Made by a program: the position numbers and the translations under genes. The notes under the pieces were generated by a model, which worked only from the letters and a program-made list of their open reading frames with translations, was not told the origin of the DNA and did not search any database. This document shows, piece by piece, positions 26,959 to 35,734 of a stretch of 64,000 bases of DNA. The DNA comes from Achromobacter marplatensis. GTDB lineage: Bacteria > Pseudomonadota > Gammaproteobacteria > Burkholderiales > Burkholderiaceae_B. Positions within the stretch are counted from its first letter, which is position 1. Each line of letters begins with the position of its first letter. The DNA lies in assembly GCF_002209535.1 (NCBI RefSeq), contig NZ_NJIG01000004.1, forward strand, positions 310,001 to 374,000. Direction: 5' to 3'.

Positions 26959-27878
26959 TGCCGGCCGCCGATCGCGCTGACGGACAGCCGGGTTTCCCCG
27001 GCCACCGTGCGGTGTGCAGCGGCGCGCCAGGCGTGGCCGTAGGCCACTTCAATCGTCAATGCAATCAGGCCGTCCGGCCGGCGTTGCGCTTCCAGCGCGG
27101 CGCACAGCCGGTCGCGCCAGTCGCGGCCGACCAGTCCGCCGCGGCGCCCCTCGGCGGGGTTGCCGCCCAGCGCACGCACGTCCGCCAGCAGCTTTTCAGG
27201 GCTGCGATAGGTCAGGGTCAGCAGTTCCTGGTCCATGACCGGGTCCGCAAAGCCGTTTTCCACCAGCAAGTCGCCAAAGTCATGCATGTCCACGAAGGAC
27301 GGCGTAGCGGTCACGAGGCCCGCATCGGTCAGGGCCTGGCGCAGTTCGCGCAGGGTGGCCGGCCCCAGACAGGAGAACATCGCCAGTCCGCCCACCTTGA
27401 GGATGCGGCGCCATTCGGCCAGCACGGCGTGCGGGGCACGGTGCCAATGCATGGCCAGGTTGGACCACACCAGTTCCAGCGATTCGGGGGCCAGGCCGGT
27501 ATCCGCCAGGTCTGCATGGATGAAGGCGGGGGCAGCCGGACCGCGGCGGGCCAGCTTGCCGATCCAGGCGCCCAGGCCCGCGGGCGCATGGCGCTTCCTG
27601 GCCTGTTCCAGCAGCGGGTCGCAGTTGTCCAGACCGGTATAGCCGGCGTCCGGATAGCGTTCGCGCAGCAGCGGCAGGTTGTCGCCCGCGCCACAGCCCG
27701 CGTCCAGCATCGCCTGAGGCTGCACTCGGATGTATTGCAGGCGGCCGAGCATGCGGCGGGCCACTTCCCCATAGAGGAATTGCGCGTCGGACAAGTCGCC
27801 GCGGCGGGCGAACTGCCGGGGCACGTCGGCGCTGACGAGGGGAAGGGAGGGAAGCGGTGCGGATTCTGGCAGGGACAT
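26943..27878 (-). CDS. bioC: Malonyl-ACP O-methyltransferase (BioC-like)
   Basis: This 311-residue class I SAM methyltransferase has motif I MLDAGCGAGDNLPLLRERYP, an acidic second strand GLDNCDPLL, and WSNLAMHWHRAPHAVLAEWRRILKVGG, a pattern typical of BioC. BioC methylates malonyl-ACP to start biotin synthesis. No other bio gene is adjacent, so the name rests on sequence style alone and a general methyltransferase remains possible. It is divergent from comF across 51 bp. Confidence 0.75.
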   Translation of the reverse strand: MSLPESAPLPSLPLVSADVPRQFARRGDLSDAQFLYGEVARRMLGRLQYIRVQPQAMLDAGCGAGDNLPLLRERYPDAGYTGLDNCDPLLEQARKRHAPAGLGAWIGKLARRGPAAPAFIHADLADTGLAPESLELVWSNLAMHWHRAPHAVLAEWRRILKVGGLAMFSCLGPATLRELRQALTDAGLVTATPSFVDMHDFGDLLVENGFADPVMDQELLTLTYRSPEKLLADVRALGGNPAEGRRGGLVGRDWRDRLCAALEAQRRPDGLIALTIEVAYGHAWRAAAHRTVAGETRLSVSAIGGRHRGNP

Positions 27879-27929
27879 TTCGGTCGCGCCCGCGTCTTCG
27901 CCGCGGGGCGGAACATGATTTCATGAGGG

Positions 27930-28676
27930 ATGGCACACATTATTGCGCATCCCGGCGGCCGGGTCCGATTGTCCCTACAGGGCATGGGGCGGCGGCTGTG
28001 GTCCAAGATCGGCTGCGATTGCCCACTATGCGGCGCGCGGGTGGCGGGCGCGCGGCTATGCCGCGGATGTGAGGACGACATCACCGCTACGCCGGGGGAG
28101 CGGCCCCGGTGCTCCCGCTGCGGGCTGAGGCTGCCCGCCACCGCGTCGGCTTGTCCGGCCTGCCTGGGTACGCCACGGGCCTATGGGCGGACGATGGCCG
28201 CCTTCGATTACACGCCGCCTGCCGACGCCCTGATCCAGATGCTGAAGACCCGTCTGCGCCTGAGCATGGCGCCTGTTTTGGCGCGTTTGTTGGCCGCCGT
28301 GATCCGGCGCGAAGGGGGACTGCCCGCCGGCGTCCTGCTGGTGCCGGTGCCCGCCAGCCGCGCGTCGCTACGGCTACGGGGCATGAACCCGGCAGGCGAG
28401 ATCGCCCGCAGTCTGGCCGCCGAATTGGCGCTGCCCCTGGCGCGCAGCGCGCTGCGGCGGCGTCGCGAAACCCCGCGGCAGACGTCGCTGGGGCGCCGCG
28501 CGCGCCAGACGGGCGCGGCGGGGCTGTTCGTCGGATCGTCCCGGGTGCGGGGGCGTCACGTGGCGGTCGTCGACGACGTCATGACCACGGGCAGCACGGT
28601 CCAGGCCGCCGCCGAAGCCTTGTTGGCGGCGGGCGCGGCCAGCGTGACCATTCTGGTGGTGGCGCGTACGCCTTGA
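27930..28676 (+). CDS. comF: ComF-family phosphoribosyltransferase-like protein
   Basis: This 248-residue protein has an N-terminal zinc-ribbon with paired cysteines (CDCPLCG, LCRGC, CSRCG, CPACLG) followed by a type I phosphoribosyltransferase domain. The PRPP loop is VAVVDDVMTTGSTVQAAAEALLAAGA. ComF acts in uptake or processing of transforming DNA. With DprA also present in this window, natural competence functions are plausible. The start has a GAGGG site. Confidence 0.9.
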   Translation: MAHIIAHPGGRVRLSLQGMGRRLWSKIGCDCPLCGARVAGARLCRGCEDDITATPGERPRCSRCGLRLPATASACPACLGTPRAYGRTMAAFDYTPPADALIQMLKTRLRLSMAPVLARLLAAVIRREGGLPAGVLLVPVPASRASLRLRGMNPAGEIARSLAAELALPLARSALRRRRETPRQTSLGRRARQTGAAGLFVGSSRVRGRHVAVVDDVMTTGSTVQAAAEALLAAGAASVTILVVARTP

Positions 28677-28781
28677 GGCGCGGGGTTGCCGTGCCGGCCA
28701 GCGCGTCCCGCCGGCAAATCGGCGACAATTCGCCTGAGCGGCCAATCTGGCGCCGCAAGCCGTCCTTGTTCCTTATCCGCC

Positions 28782-29252
28782 ATGTTCCACGTCATCCTCG
28801 TCTGCCCCGAGATCCCTCCCAATACCGGCAACGCCATTCGGCTATGCGCCAATACCGGCGCCCAATTGCACCTGGTGCGCCCCTTGGGTTTCGAATTGGA
28901 TGACGCGCGCATGCGCCGCGCCGGCCTGGACTATCACGAGTGGCAACCCGTGCGCGTGCACGACACGCTGCAAGAGGCGCTGGACGACACCGGCGCCGAC
29001 GCCTCCAGCATCTACGCGTTGACGACGCAGGCGCAGCGCAGCGTGGCGGACATCGGTTTCAAACCGGGCGACGTGTTCGTGTTCGGCCGCGAAACGGCCG
29101 GGCTGTCGGCCGAACATCAAGCCATGTTCGCGCCCCAGCAGCGCTTGCGGCTGCCGATGCGCGCAGGCCAACGCAGCCTGAACCTGTCCAACGCCGTCGC
29201 GGTGACCGTATTCGAAGCCTGGCGTCAACAAGGCTTCGAAGGCGGCGTGTAG
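28782..29252 (+). CDS. trmL: tRNA (cytidine(34)-2-prime-O)-methyltransferase
   Basis: This 156-residue SPOUT methyltransferase modifies the wobble base of tRNA-Leu. Motifs are CPEIPPNTGNAIRLCANTG, FVFGRETAGLS (knot) and LRLPMRAGQRSLNLSNAVAV. The start at 28782 gives the normal family length; an upstream in-frame ATG is not conserved. The final stop codon lies inside the left arm of a palindromic repeat, so the transcript 3-prime end carries that element. Confidence 0.95.
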   Translation: MFHVILVCPEIPPNTGNAIRLCANTGAQLHLVRPLGFELDDARMRRAGLDYHEWQPVRVHDTLQEALDDTGADASSIYALTTQAQRSVADIGFKPGDVFVFGRETAGLSAEHQAMFAPQQRLRLPMRAGQRSLNLSNAVAVTVFEAWRQQGFEGGV

Positions 29253-29427
29253 GATGGGTGAAGCGCAAGGGGGCGGCGCCATGAATTCCGACCTTCAGCG
29301 CGCGTAACCCATCAGGCAGCGGTTGCGTTGTGGCTGAAGCAGCCAAGAATCCGGCGCTGCTTGATGGGTTTCGCGCGCTAGCCATCGGCGTTCTTTCCGA
29401 GTGCAGCGCGCGCTGCACCCATCCTAC
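29249..29427. repeat. GTAGGATGGGTG double-palindrome element, copy A
   Basis: Outer arms GTAGGATGGGTG (29249-29260) and CACCCATCCTAC (29416-29427) enclose an inner pair built on CGCGCGTAACCCATC and GATGGGTTTCGCGCG. The trmL stop codon (29250-29252) is within the left arm. Two related copies lie at 41953 and 42265. The family also fills the 228-bp gap between trmL and the convergent receptor gene and may act as a terminator or mRNA stabiliser. Confidence 0.85.
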
Positions 29428-29480
29428 GGCCGGTCGTCGGGCGGGCAAGCCCCGCCGTCACGTCGGCGCGTCCGCCGCGC

Positions 29481-30473
29481 TTAATCCAGCGACAGCTTCA
29501 GCTTTTCGATCACCTGGTCCCAGCGCGCCTTTTCGCTCTTGATGCGGGCGGTCAGGGCTTCCGGGGTGGACGCCGCGGGGGTGAAGTACTGCAGCGCCAG
29601 CTGCTTGCGGACAGCTTCGCTATCGATGATGCGGGCCAGTTCGCTGTTCAGCCGTTCGATGATCGGCGTGGGCGTGCCGGCGGGGGCCAGCACCGCGTTC
29701 CACGAAATGGCTTCGAAGTCGGGATAGCCTTGCGAGGCCATCGTCGGGATGCCCGGCAGCGCTTCGCTGGGCTGCAGGCTGGTCACGGCCAGCAGCTTGA
29801 CCTTGCCGTCGCGGGCCTGCGGCACGGCGATGGCCGGCACCATGAAGCCGGCTTGCACGTCGCCGCCGATGATGGCGGTGATGACCTGCGGGAATCCGGA
29901 GTAGGGGATGTGCGCCAGGTCTACGCCCGCGCTTTCCTTGAACATCTCCATGGCCAAGTGGGCCGAACTGCCCGGGCCCACCGAACCGTAGTTCAGCGAA
30001 TTGCCGCGGCCTTTGACCAGCTTGACGAAGTCCTGGACGTTGTCGACCTTCAGGCTGCCCGGCACGACCAGCACGTTGGGGCTGGTGCCCACCAGCGAGA
30101 CGGGAGCCAGGTCGGTGAGCGGGTCGTAGCCCAGCGTCTTCTTGTACAGCGTGGGCGCGGTGACCAGCGGCCCGTTGATCGTATAGAGCAGCGTGTAGCC
30201 GTCGGGCTTGGCCTGGGACACGATGCGCGTGCCGATGTTGCCGCCCGCGCCTGGTTTGTTGTCGATGACGATGGGCTGGCCCAGCGCCTGCGACAGCGGC
30301 TCCGAGATCGTGCGCGCCAGGATGTCGGGCGACGAACCGGGCGGGAAGGGCACGACCATGTGGATGGGGTGGTCGGGCCAGTCGGCATGGGCGGCTGCCG
30401 GCAGCACGGCGGCCAGGCTGAGGCACAGGCCGCGCAGGAGCGGGCCGACCCGGAACTTGCGGGTTTGCGTCAT
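29481..30473 (-). CDS. Bug/TctC family periplasmic solute-binding protein
   Basis: This 330-residue protein has a signal peptide (about residues 1-31, ending AAAHAD) and Bug landmarks WPDHPIHMVVPFPPGSSPDI, VIDNKPGAGGNIGTR and YGSVGPGSSAHLAMEMFKE with HIPYSGFPQVITAIIGGDVQ. It would bind a small carboxylate in the periplasm. It lies 49 bp downstream of gpsA on the same strand, without TctAB partners. It is related in family but not close in sequence to the Bug gene at 1216. Confidence 0.92.
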   Translation of the reverse strand: MTQTRKFRVGPLLRGLCLSLAAVLPAAAHADWPDHPIHMVVPFPPGSSPDILARTISEPLSQALGQPIVIDNKPGAGGNIGTRIVSQAKPDGYTLLYTINGPLVTAPTLYKKTLGYDPLTDLAPVSLVGTSPNVLVVPGSLKVDNVQDFVKLVKGRGNSLNYGSVGPGSSAHLAMEMFKESAGVDLAHIPYSGFPQVITAIIGGDVQAGFMVPAIAVPQARDGKVKLLAVTSLQPSEALPGIPTMASQGYPDFEAISWNAVLAPAGTPTPIIERLNSELARIIDSEAVRKQLALQYFTPAASTPEALTARIKSEKARWDQVIEKLKLSLD

Positions 30474-30522
30474 GAAGGATGTCTCCTCGGAATCGTGCGG
30501 AAGTCTTGTTGTCAGAAAGGGA

Positions 30523-31605
30523 TCAAAGATGGCCGCCCAGCGACGGGTCCAGCGGGCCGCCGGCATCCGCGCTTTCGTCGCGCGCGTCGCGCGCCAGCAG
30601 GGCGGAAACCGCGGTCATGGGCGCCACGCCGTCGAACAGCACGGCGCAGACGGCTTCAGTGATGGGCAGTTCGACATTGATGGCGCGGGCGCGGTCCAGC
30701 GCGGCGCGCGCGCAGCGCACGCCTTCGGCCGTGATGCCGCTGGCCAGGATGTCGGCCAGCTTGCGGCCGGCGCCGATTTCCAGGCCGACGCGGCGGTTGC
30801 GCGACAGTTCGCCCGTGGCGGTCAGCACCAGATCGCCCAGGCCGGTCAGGCCGGCGAAGGTCTCGGGGCGGGCGCCCAGCGCGACGCCAAAGCGCGTCAT
30901 CTCGGCCAGGCCGCGGGTGATGAGCGCGGCGCGGGCGTTGGTGCCCAGCTTCAGTCCGTCTCCGATGCCGCAGGCGACCGCGATCACGTTCTTCAGCGCA
31001 CCGCCCACTTCCACGCCGATCAGGTCGGCGCTGGCGTAGACGCGCAGCGCGGCGCCATGGAAGGCGGTGGTGGTGGCCTCGCGCAGGGCGGCGCTGGTGC
31101 TGGCGACGGTCAGCGCCACCGGCAGCCCCTGCGCGACTTCGCGGGCAAAGGACGGGCCGGATAGCGCGCCACCGATGGCGCCAGGCAGCGCCTGGCGCAT
31201 GATTTCGTGGGGCAGCCTGGCCGTGTCGGCTTCAAAGCCCTTGCACGTCCAGACGATGGGGGTGTCCTGCAAACCCAGGACGGGCAGCCGGCGCGACAGT
31301 TCGCCGCAAATGGCGGTCAGCCCGGCCACGGGCACGCCCAGCACGATCAGGCGGCGCGCACCCTCGTCTTGCAGGCTGCGCAGCGTGGCGTCGAGATCGG
31401 AGGAGAAATTCAAGGCCTGGGGCAAAGCGATGCCAGGCAGATAGCGCGCGTTCTCGTGCGTGGCGGCCATGCTGGCGGCCTGCGCGGCGTCGCGCGCCCA
31501 AAGCAGGGTGGCGTGGCGGCGGCTGGAGGCCGCCGCCAGCGCGGTGCCCCAACTTCCCGCACCCAGGACGGCGACGCGCAAGCGCGGCTCAGTGGGATTG
31601 TTCAT
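30523..31605 (-). CDS. gpsA: Glycerol-3-phosphate dehydrogenase [NAD(P)+]
   Basis: This 360-residue enzyme reduces dihydroxyacetone phosphate to sn-glycerol 3-phosphate for phospholipid synthesis. It has the dinucleotide motif [48 protein letters not shown], the catalytic lysine in [18 protein letters not shown], and [23 protein letters not shown]. It follows secB by 15 bp, a conserved gamma/beta-proteobacterial order (rhodanese-grxC-secB-gpsA). Confidence 0.97.
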   Translation of the reverse strand: MNNPTEPRLRVAVLGAGSWGTALAAASSRRHATLLWARDAAQAASMAATHENARYLPGIALPQALNFSSDLDATLRSLQDEGARRLIVLGVPVAGLTAICGELSRRLPVLGLQDTPIVWTCKGFEADTARLPHEIMRQALPGAIGGALSGPSFAREVAQGLPVALTVASTSAALREATTTAFHGAALRVYASADLIGVEVGGALKNVIAVACGIGDGLKLGTNARAALITRGLAEMTRFGVALGARPETFAGLTGLGDLVLTATGELSRNRRVGLEIGAGRKLADILASGITAEGVRCARAALDRARAINVELPITEAVCAVLFDGVAPMTAVSALLARDARDESADAGGPLDPSLGGHL

Positions 31606-31620
31606 CGGGGCGCGGCGTGC

Positions 31621-32160
31621 TTATTGGCGGGTGGCGCTGGGGGGCAGGATGATGCCCGAGTCACTACCGGCGCCATTGCCGTTGGCGGCGCCTTGCTGCT
31701 GTTGCAGCTCGGCCAGGCGCTGCTCGTACAGGGCCTGGAAGTTCACTTCCGTCAGGTGCAACGGCGGCATCGAGGTGCGGGTGATCGCGTCGGCGATGTT
31801 GGCGCGCAGGTACGGGTACAGCATCGTCGGGCAGACAATGCCTAGCAGCGGATCCAGCTGCTCTTCCGGGATGTTGGCGGCTTCGAAGATGCCGGCTTGC
31901 GTGCCTTCGACCAGGTACACGACCTTGTCGTTGATGCGGGTGGTGACGGTGACGGTGACCGTGGTCTCGAACACGGTTTCGGCCAGACGCTGGCCGCCCA
32001 CGGTGATGCTCACTTCAACCTGGGGCGCTTCTTGCTCCAGGAAGACGTGGGGCGCGTTCGGCATTTCCAGCGAAAGGTCTTTCAGGTAGACGCGTTGCAG
32101 ATTGAACGAGGGCGCGTCGTTGCCGCCTTCTTGCTGGGTGTTTTGGTCTTGATCAGCCAT
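31621..32160 (-). CDS. secB: Protein-export chaperone SecB
   Basis: This 179-residue cytoplasmic chaperone keeps precursor proteins unfolded and delivers them to SecA. The family core starts [22 protein letters not shown], and [19 protein letters not shown] is diagnostic, followed by [18 protein letters not shown] Gln/Gly-rich tail of about 20 residues follows. It sits between grxC and gpsA on the same strand. Confidence 0.97.
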   Translation of the reverse strand: MADQDQNTQQEGGNDAPSFNLQRVYLKDLSLEMPNAPHVFLEQEAPQVEVSITVGGQRLAETVFETTVTVTVTTRINDKVVYLVEGTQAGIFEAANIPEEQLDPLLGIVCPTMLYPYLRANIADAITRTSMPPLHLTEVNFQALYEQRLAELQQQQGAANGNGAGSDSGIILPPSATRQ

Positions 32161-32199
32161 GAGTGTTTCCGTTGGTGGGAGGGGGCAAAAATGAGGCGA

Positions 32200-32457
32200 T
32201 TAGCCGTTGAGCAAGGGGGCAAGGCCACCCGAGCGGTCCAGGGCCATCAAGTCGTCGCAACCGCCGACATGGGTATCGCCGATGAAGATCTGCGGCACGG
32301 TGCGCCGGCCGGTACGTTCGATCATGACATCGCGCTGGGACGGGTCCCGGTCGATCTGGATGATCTCCAGGTCGGTCACGCCGCGTTGCTCGAGCAGCGC
32401 CTTGGCGCGCGCGCAATAAGGACAATAGTCCTTGCTGTACATGACAACTTTATTCAT
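32200..32457 (-). CDS. grxC: Glutaredoxin 3
   Basis: This 85-residue dithiol glutaredoxin reduces protein disulfides and mixed glutathione disulfides. The active site is CPYC (residues 12-15), followed by the cis-proline RRTVPQIFIG and glutathione-contact GGCDDL. It is located between rhodanese and secB, the standard neighbourhood. Confidence 0.97.
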   Translation of the reverse strand: MNKVVMYSKDYCPYCARAKALLEQRGVTDLEIIQIDRDPSQRDVMIERTGRRTVPQIFIGDTHVGGCDDLMALDRSGGLAPLLNG

Positions 32458-32507
32458 AGGCGCTCCTGCGATTCGGTAGGAAAAGGGAAGGGGACGGGCG
32501 CCCCGGT

Positions 32508-32930
32508 TCAACCCTTCTGGGTGACCGGCAGGCTGGCGGCCGACCAGGCGCGCATGCCGCCATCCAGCGGCACCACGTCGGCGAAGCCTTGCGCACGCAG
32601 CTTGGCGGCGGCGCGGGCGGAATCACGGCCATTGTCGCAAACCACGACCAGCGGCTTGTTCTTGGGCAGCGAGGCGGCCTTCTGTTCGATGTCGGCGGCC
32701 GGCACGTTGCGGGCCTGGGCGATGTGGCCGGCCTGGAATTGCTCGGCGGGGCGCACGTCGACCCAGACGGCGTTGCGCTGGTTGACCATCTGGATGGCTT
32801 CGCCGGTGCTGACGGCCGAGCCGGTGCGTCCCTTGCGGAGCGCCGGAATGGCCAGCATCACGCCGGAGATGACGGCGACGGCGACGATGAAGACGTTGTT
32901 TTTATCGAGCAAGAATTGCAGAAGATCCAC
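32508..32930 (-). CDS. Membrane-anchored rhodanese-domain protein
   Basis: This 140-residue protein has one N-terminal helix (about residues 12-30) and a rhodanese domain. The active-site loop is VVVCDNGRDSA, with the catalytic cysteine, followed by GGMRAWSAASLPV. It would carry persulfide sulfur at the inner membrane. It is the first gene of the grxC-secB-gpsA group. The acceptor is unknown; YibN is the usual E. coli counterpart in this position. Confidence 0.9.
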   Translation of the reverse strand: MDLLQFLLDKNNVFIVAVAVISGVMLAIPALRKGRTGSAVSTGEAIQMVNQRNAVWVDVRPAEQFQAGHIAQARNVPAADIEQKAASLPKNKPLVVVCDNGRDSARAAAKLRAQGFADVVPLDGGMRAWSAASLPVTQKG

Positions 32931-33114
32931 GGGGCATCCTGAAGTACGGCGACAAGCCTGGTAGGGGCGAACCCTTGGCGTCCCCTTAGGTGCCGCGCCA
33001 GGGAAATGGACGGGTGCGCCGGGGCAAAATCAAGGGCAAAATCACTCAATTATAAAATGAGCGCATTCTTTAACCATCCCTTAACTTTAACCCGCGCGGA
33101 AAGCGTGCCAAACC

Positions 33115-33867
33115 ATGCATAAACTTGTTCTGATGCGCCACGGCGAAAGCCAGTGGAATCTGGAAAACCGCTTCACCGGCTGGACGGACGTCGACCTGAC
33201 CGAAACCGGCCGCGAACAGGCCCGCAAGGCCGGTGAATTGCTGAAGAAAGAGGGTTACACCTTCGATCTGGCCTATTCGTCGCTGCTCAAGCGCGCCATC
33301 CGCACCCTGTGGATCGCGCTGGACGCCATGGACGCCATGTACACCCCGGTGGGCGTGAACTGGCGCCTGAACGAGCGTCACTACGGCGCCCTGCAAGGCC
33401 TGAACAAGGCTGAAACCGCCGCCCAGTACGGCGACGAGCAGGTCCTGATCTGGCGCCGCGCGTACGCTATCGCCCCGGAACCGCTGTCGCTGGACGACAA
33501 GCGCCATCCGCGTTTCGACAGCCGCTACGCCAAGATCCCGGCCGACCAGCTGCCGGCCACCGAGTGCCTGAAAGACACCGTGGAACGCGTGTTGCCGTTC
33601 TGGAACGATTCCATCGCCCCGGCCATCCGCGCCGGCCGCAAGGTGCTGGTCGCCGCCCACGGCAACAGCTTGCGCGCCCTGATCAAGCACCTGGACAATG
33701 TGTCCGATGACGACATCGTCAACCTGAACATTCCTACCGGCCAGCCGCTGGTCTACGAATTGGATGATGACCTGCGTCCGATCCGCCACTATTATCTGGG
33801 CGATGCCGCCGAGATCGAGGCGGCCATGGCTGCCGTAGCAGCTCAAGGCAAGGCCAAGAAGGACTAA
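33115..33867 (+). CDS. gpmA: 2,3-bisphosphoglycerate-dependent phosphoglycerate mutase
   Basis: This 250-residue glycolytic enzyme interconverts 3- and 2-phosphoglycerate. The phospho-histidine is H9 in [18 protein letters not shown]. Other conserved parts are [18 protein letters not shown] and [20 protein letters not shown]. The length matches dPGM proteins. It is divergent from the rhodanese gene across 184 bp that likely holds the promoter, with an A/T-rich stretch at 33050. Confidence 0.97.
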   Translation: MHKLVLMRHGESQWNLENRFTGWTDVDLTETGREQARKAGELLKKEGYTFDLAYSSLLKRAIRTLWIALDAMDAMYTPVGVNWRLNERHYGALQGLNKAETAAQYGDEQVLIWRRAYAIAPEPLSLDDKRHPRFDSRYAKIPADQLPATECLKDTVERVLPFWNDSIAPAIRAGRKVLVAAHGNSLRALIKHLDNVSDDDIVNLNIPTGQPLVYELDDDLRPIRHYYLGDAAEIEAAMAAVAAQGKAKKD

Positions 33868-33869
33868 AA

Positions 33870-34052
33870 GGACCTGTTCACACCAGATGGAACCTCGCAT
33901 GATTGCGCAATCCCCCTTCGGGCAGGCTGGAAATCGGGCGCCAGGCGTCGTTGCGGCCTCCTTGCGTGGTGCAGGCCACGCGGCGTCGGCCGCGCCTAGC
34001 CCGGCACCCGATTTCCAGCCTGTGCGAGGCTCCCTCCGGTGAGAGCAGGTCC
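33870..34052. repeat. Long nested palindrome between gpmA and envC
   Basis: Three arm pairs nest: GGACCTG (33870) with CAGGTCC (34046), CCTCGCA (33893) with TGCGAGG (34023), and AGGCTGGAAATCGGG (33924-33938) with CCCGATTTCCAGCCT (34007-34021). The element fills almost the whole gap and reaches to within five bases of the envC start. Confidence 0.8.
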
Positions 34053-34056
34053 TTCT

Positions 34057-35649
34057 ATGCGTCGCACGGCAGGGGTGTTGTTGGCGGTCATGTTGACCGG
34101 TGGGGTGCTGTCGGCTCGCGCTGCGCCCAACGACCTTGCCGGACGCCAGTCCGACGCCGAACGTCAGCAGGCCGCCTTGCGGGACCGCATCGAAAACCTG
34201 CAAAAGGATATCGATGGCCGTGAGGCTGCCCGCAAGGAAGCGGCCGACGCGCTCAAGCAGTCGGAATCCGCCATTTCCAAGATCAACCTGCGCTTGCGGG
34301 AGCTGGCCGAGGCCAACCGCCAGGCGCAGGCCGACCTGACCGGCCTGGAAAAGCAGATCGGCGCGCAAGAGGTGGTGCTGGCAAAGCGCCGCGCGGAGCT
34401 CGCCGACCAACTGCGCACCCAGTACACCAGCGGCTTGTCGCCCTGGACGGCGCTGCTGTCCGGCGACGATCCTCAGGTGCTGGGCCGCAATCTGGGCTAC
34501 CTTGACTACGTCTCCCAGGCCCGCGCCAACGCCGTGCAGGCGCTGCGGGCCGACATCGAACGCCTGGCGGCGCTGCAGACGCGCGCCGACGCGCGTCGCA
34601 GCGAGATTGAAAAAGTCGTGGCCGAAACGTCCGAGCAGAAGACCGCGCTCGTCGGCCAGCAGAAAGAACGCGCCACGCTGCTGGCGCAGCTGGAAGGGCA
34701 GATCGCCGCCCAGCGCGCCGAAGCCAATAAGCTGGGTCGAGACGATCAGCGCCTGTCGCGTCTGATCACCGATCTGGACGCGGCGATCACCAAGCAGATC
34801 GAAGAGGCCCGCAAAGCCGAAGAGGCGCGCAAGAAAGCCGAGGAAGCCCGCCGGGTGGAAGAAGCCCGACGCGCCGCCGAAGAGGCCAAAAAGCGCGCCG
34901 AGGCGCAACGCCGCGCGGACGACGCCCGCAAGAAGGCCGAGGCGGACCGCAAGCTGGCAGCCGACGACGCCGCCCGGCGCGACCGCGACAGCCGCGATGC
35001 GCGCGAAGCCGCCCAGGCCCGCGAACAGGTGGAAGCGGCGTCGCGCCAAAACCGCGGCCCGGTCGCCGTGGCCGACCCGGACGCCGCCGGATTACGTCCG
35101 GCTGAACAGCGGCACACCCGCCTGACCGACCCGGCCGACACGCCGGCCCCGGCAAAACCCGCGGATCCCCCCAAAAAGGCGGAACCAGTCGAAGCCGAAA
35201 CCACTCCAACCCGCAGTGCATCGGCCCAGCAGGCCTCCCGTGCCACCCCGCTTGGCGGCGGTAACGGCTTGAAGCATGGCCTGGCCATGCCGGTGCGCGG
35301 GCAGGTGCAGGGCCGTTTCGGGGTAGACCGCCCGGATGGCGGCGTCTGGCGGGGCGTGGTGCTGCGCGCGCCGGAAGGCACCCCCGTCAAGGTGGTGGCG
35401 CCGGGCACGGTCGTTTACGCGGAATGGCTGCGCGGCTTCGGCAACCTCATCATTGTGGATCATGGCCAGCAATACCTGACCGTCTATGCTTACAACCAAA
35501 GTCTGCTCAAGCGAGTGGGAGATTCGGTGACAGGTGGCGATACTATTGCTACGGTAGGGGCAACCGGCGGCCAAGTGGAATCCGGCCTATACTTTGAAAT
35601 TCGCCATCGTGGCGCTCCTGTGGATCCGGCCCAGTGGCTGGCCCAGTAA
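34057..35649 (+). CDS. envC: Murein hydrolase activator EnvC-like (LytM-domain) protein
   Basis: This 530-residue exported protein has a signal peptide to about residue 22, a very long Ala/Glu/Lys/Arg coiled coil (about residues 25-320), a Pro/Ala linker, and a C-terminal M23/LytM domain (about 410-530). The domain lacks the N-terminal HxxxD zinc motif (VWRGVVLRAPEGTPV is present instead), so it is likely inactive and activates amidases as EnvC does. The ATG at 34057 is preferred over an upstream GTG at 34039. Confidence 0.88.
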   Translation: MRRTAGVLLAVMLTGGVLSARAAPNDLAGRQSDAERQQAALRDRIENLQKDIDGREAARKEAADALKQSESAISKINLRLRELAEANRQAQADLTGLEKQIGAQEVVLAKRRAELADQLRTQYTSGLSPWTALLSGDDPQVLGRNLGYLDYVSQARANAVQALRADIERLAALQTRADARRSEIEKVVAETSEQKTALVGQQKERATLLAQLEGQIAAQRAEANKLGRDDQRLSRLITDLDAAITKQIEEARKAEEARKKAEEARRVEEARRAAEEAKKRAEAQRRADDARKKAEADRKLAADDAARRDRDSRDAREAAQAREQVEAASRQNRGPVAVADPDAAGLRPAEQRHTRLTDPADTPAPAKPADPPKKAEPVEAETTPTRSASAQQASRATPLGGGNGLKHGLAMPVRGQVQGRFGVDRPDGGVWRGVVLRAPEGTPVKVVAPGTVVYAEWLRGFGNLIIVDHGQQYLTVYAYNQSLLKRVGDSVTGGDTIATVGATGGQVESGLYFEIRHRGAPVDPAQWLAQ

Positions 35650-35734
35650 GGGGCATTGGCAAAATTGTCGTTGGTAAAAAACCGTTGGTGAATTACCAAA
35701 CCCCATCGGCGAAAACAAAATTCGGGAAGTGTGC

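Noticed and set aside
33070-35049. 659-codon leftward frame opposite gpmA and envC
   Set aside because: It is a composition artefact of GC-rich codons opposite well-defined genes; no conserved motif.
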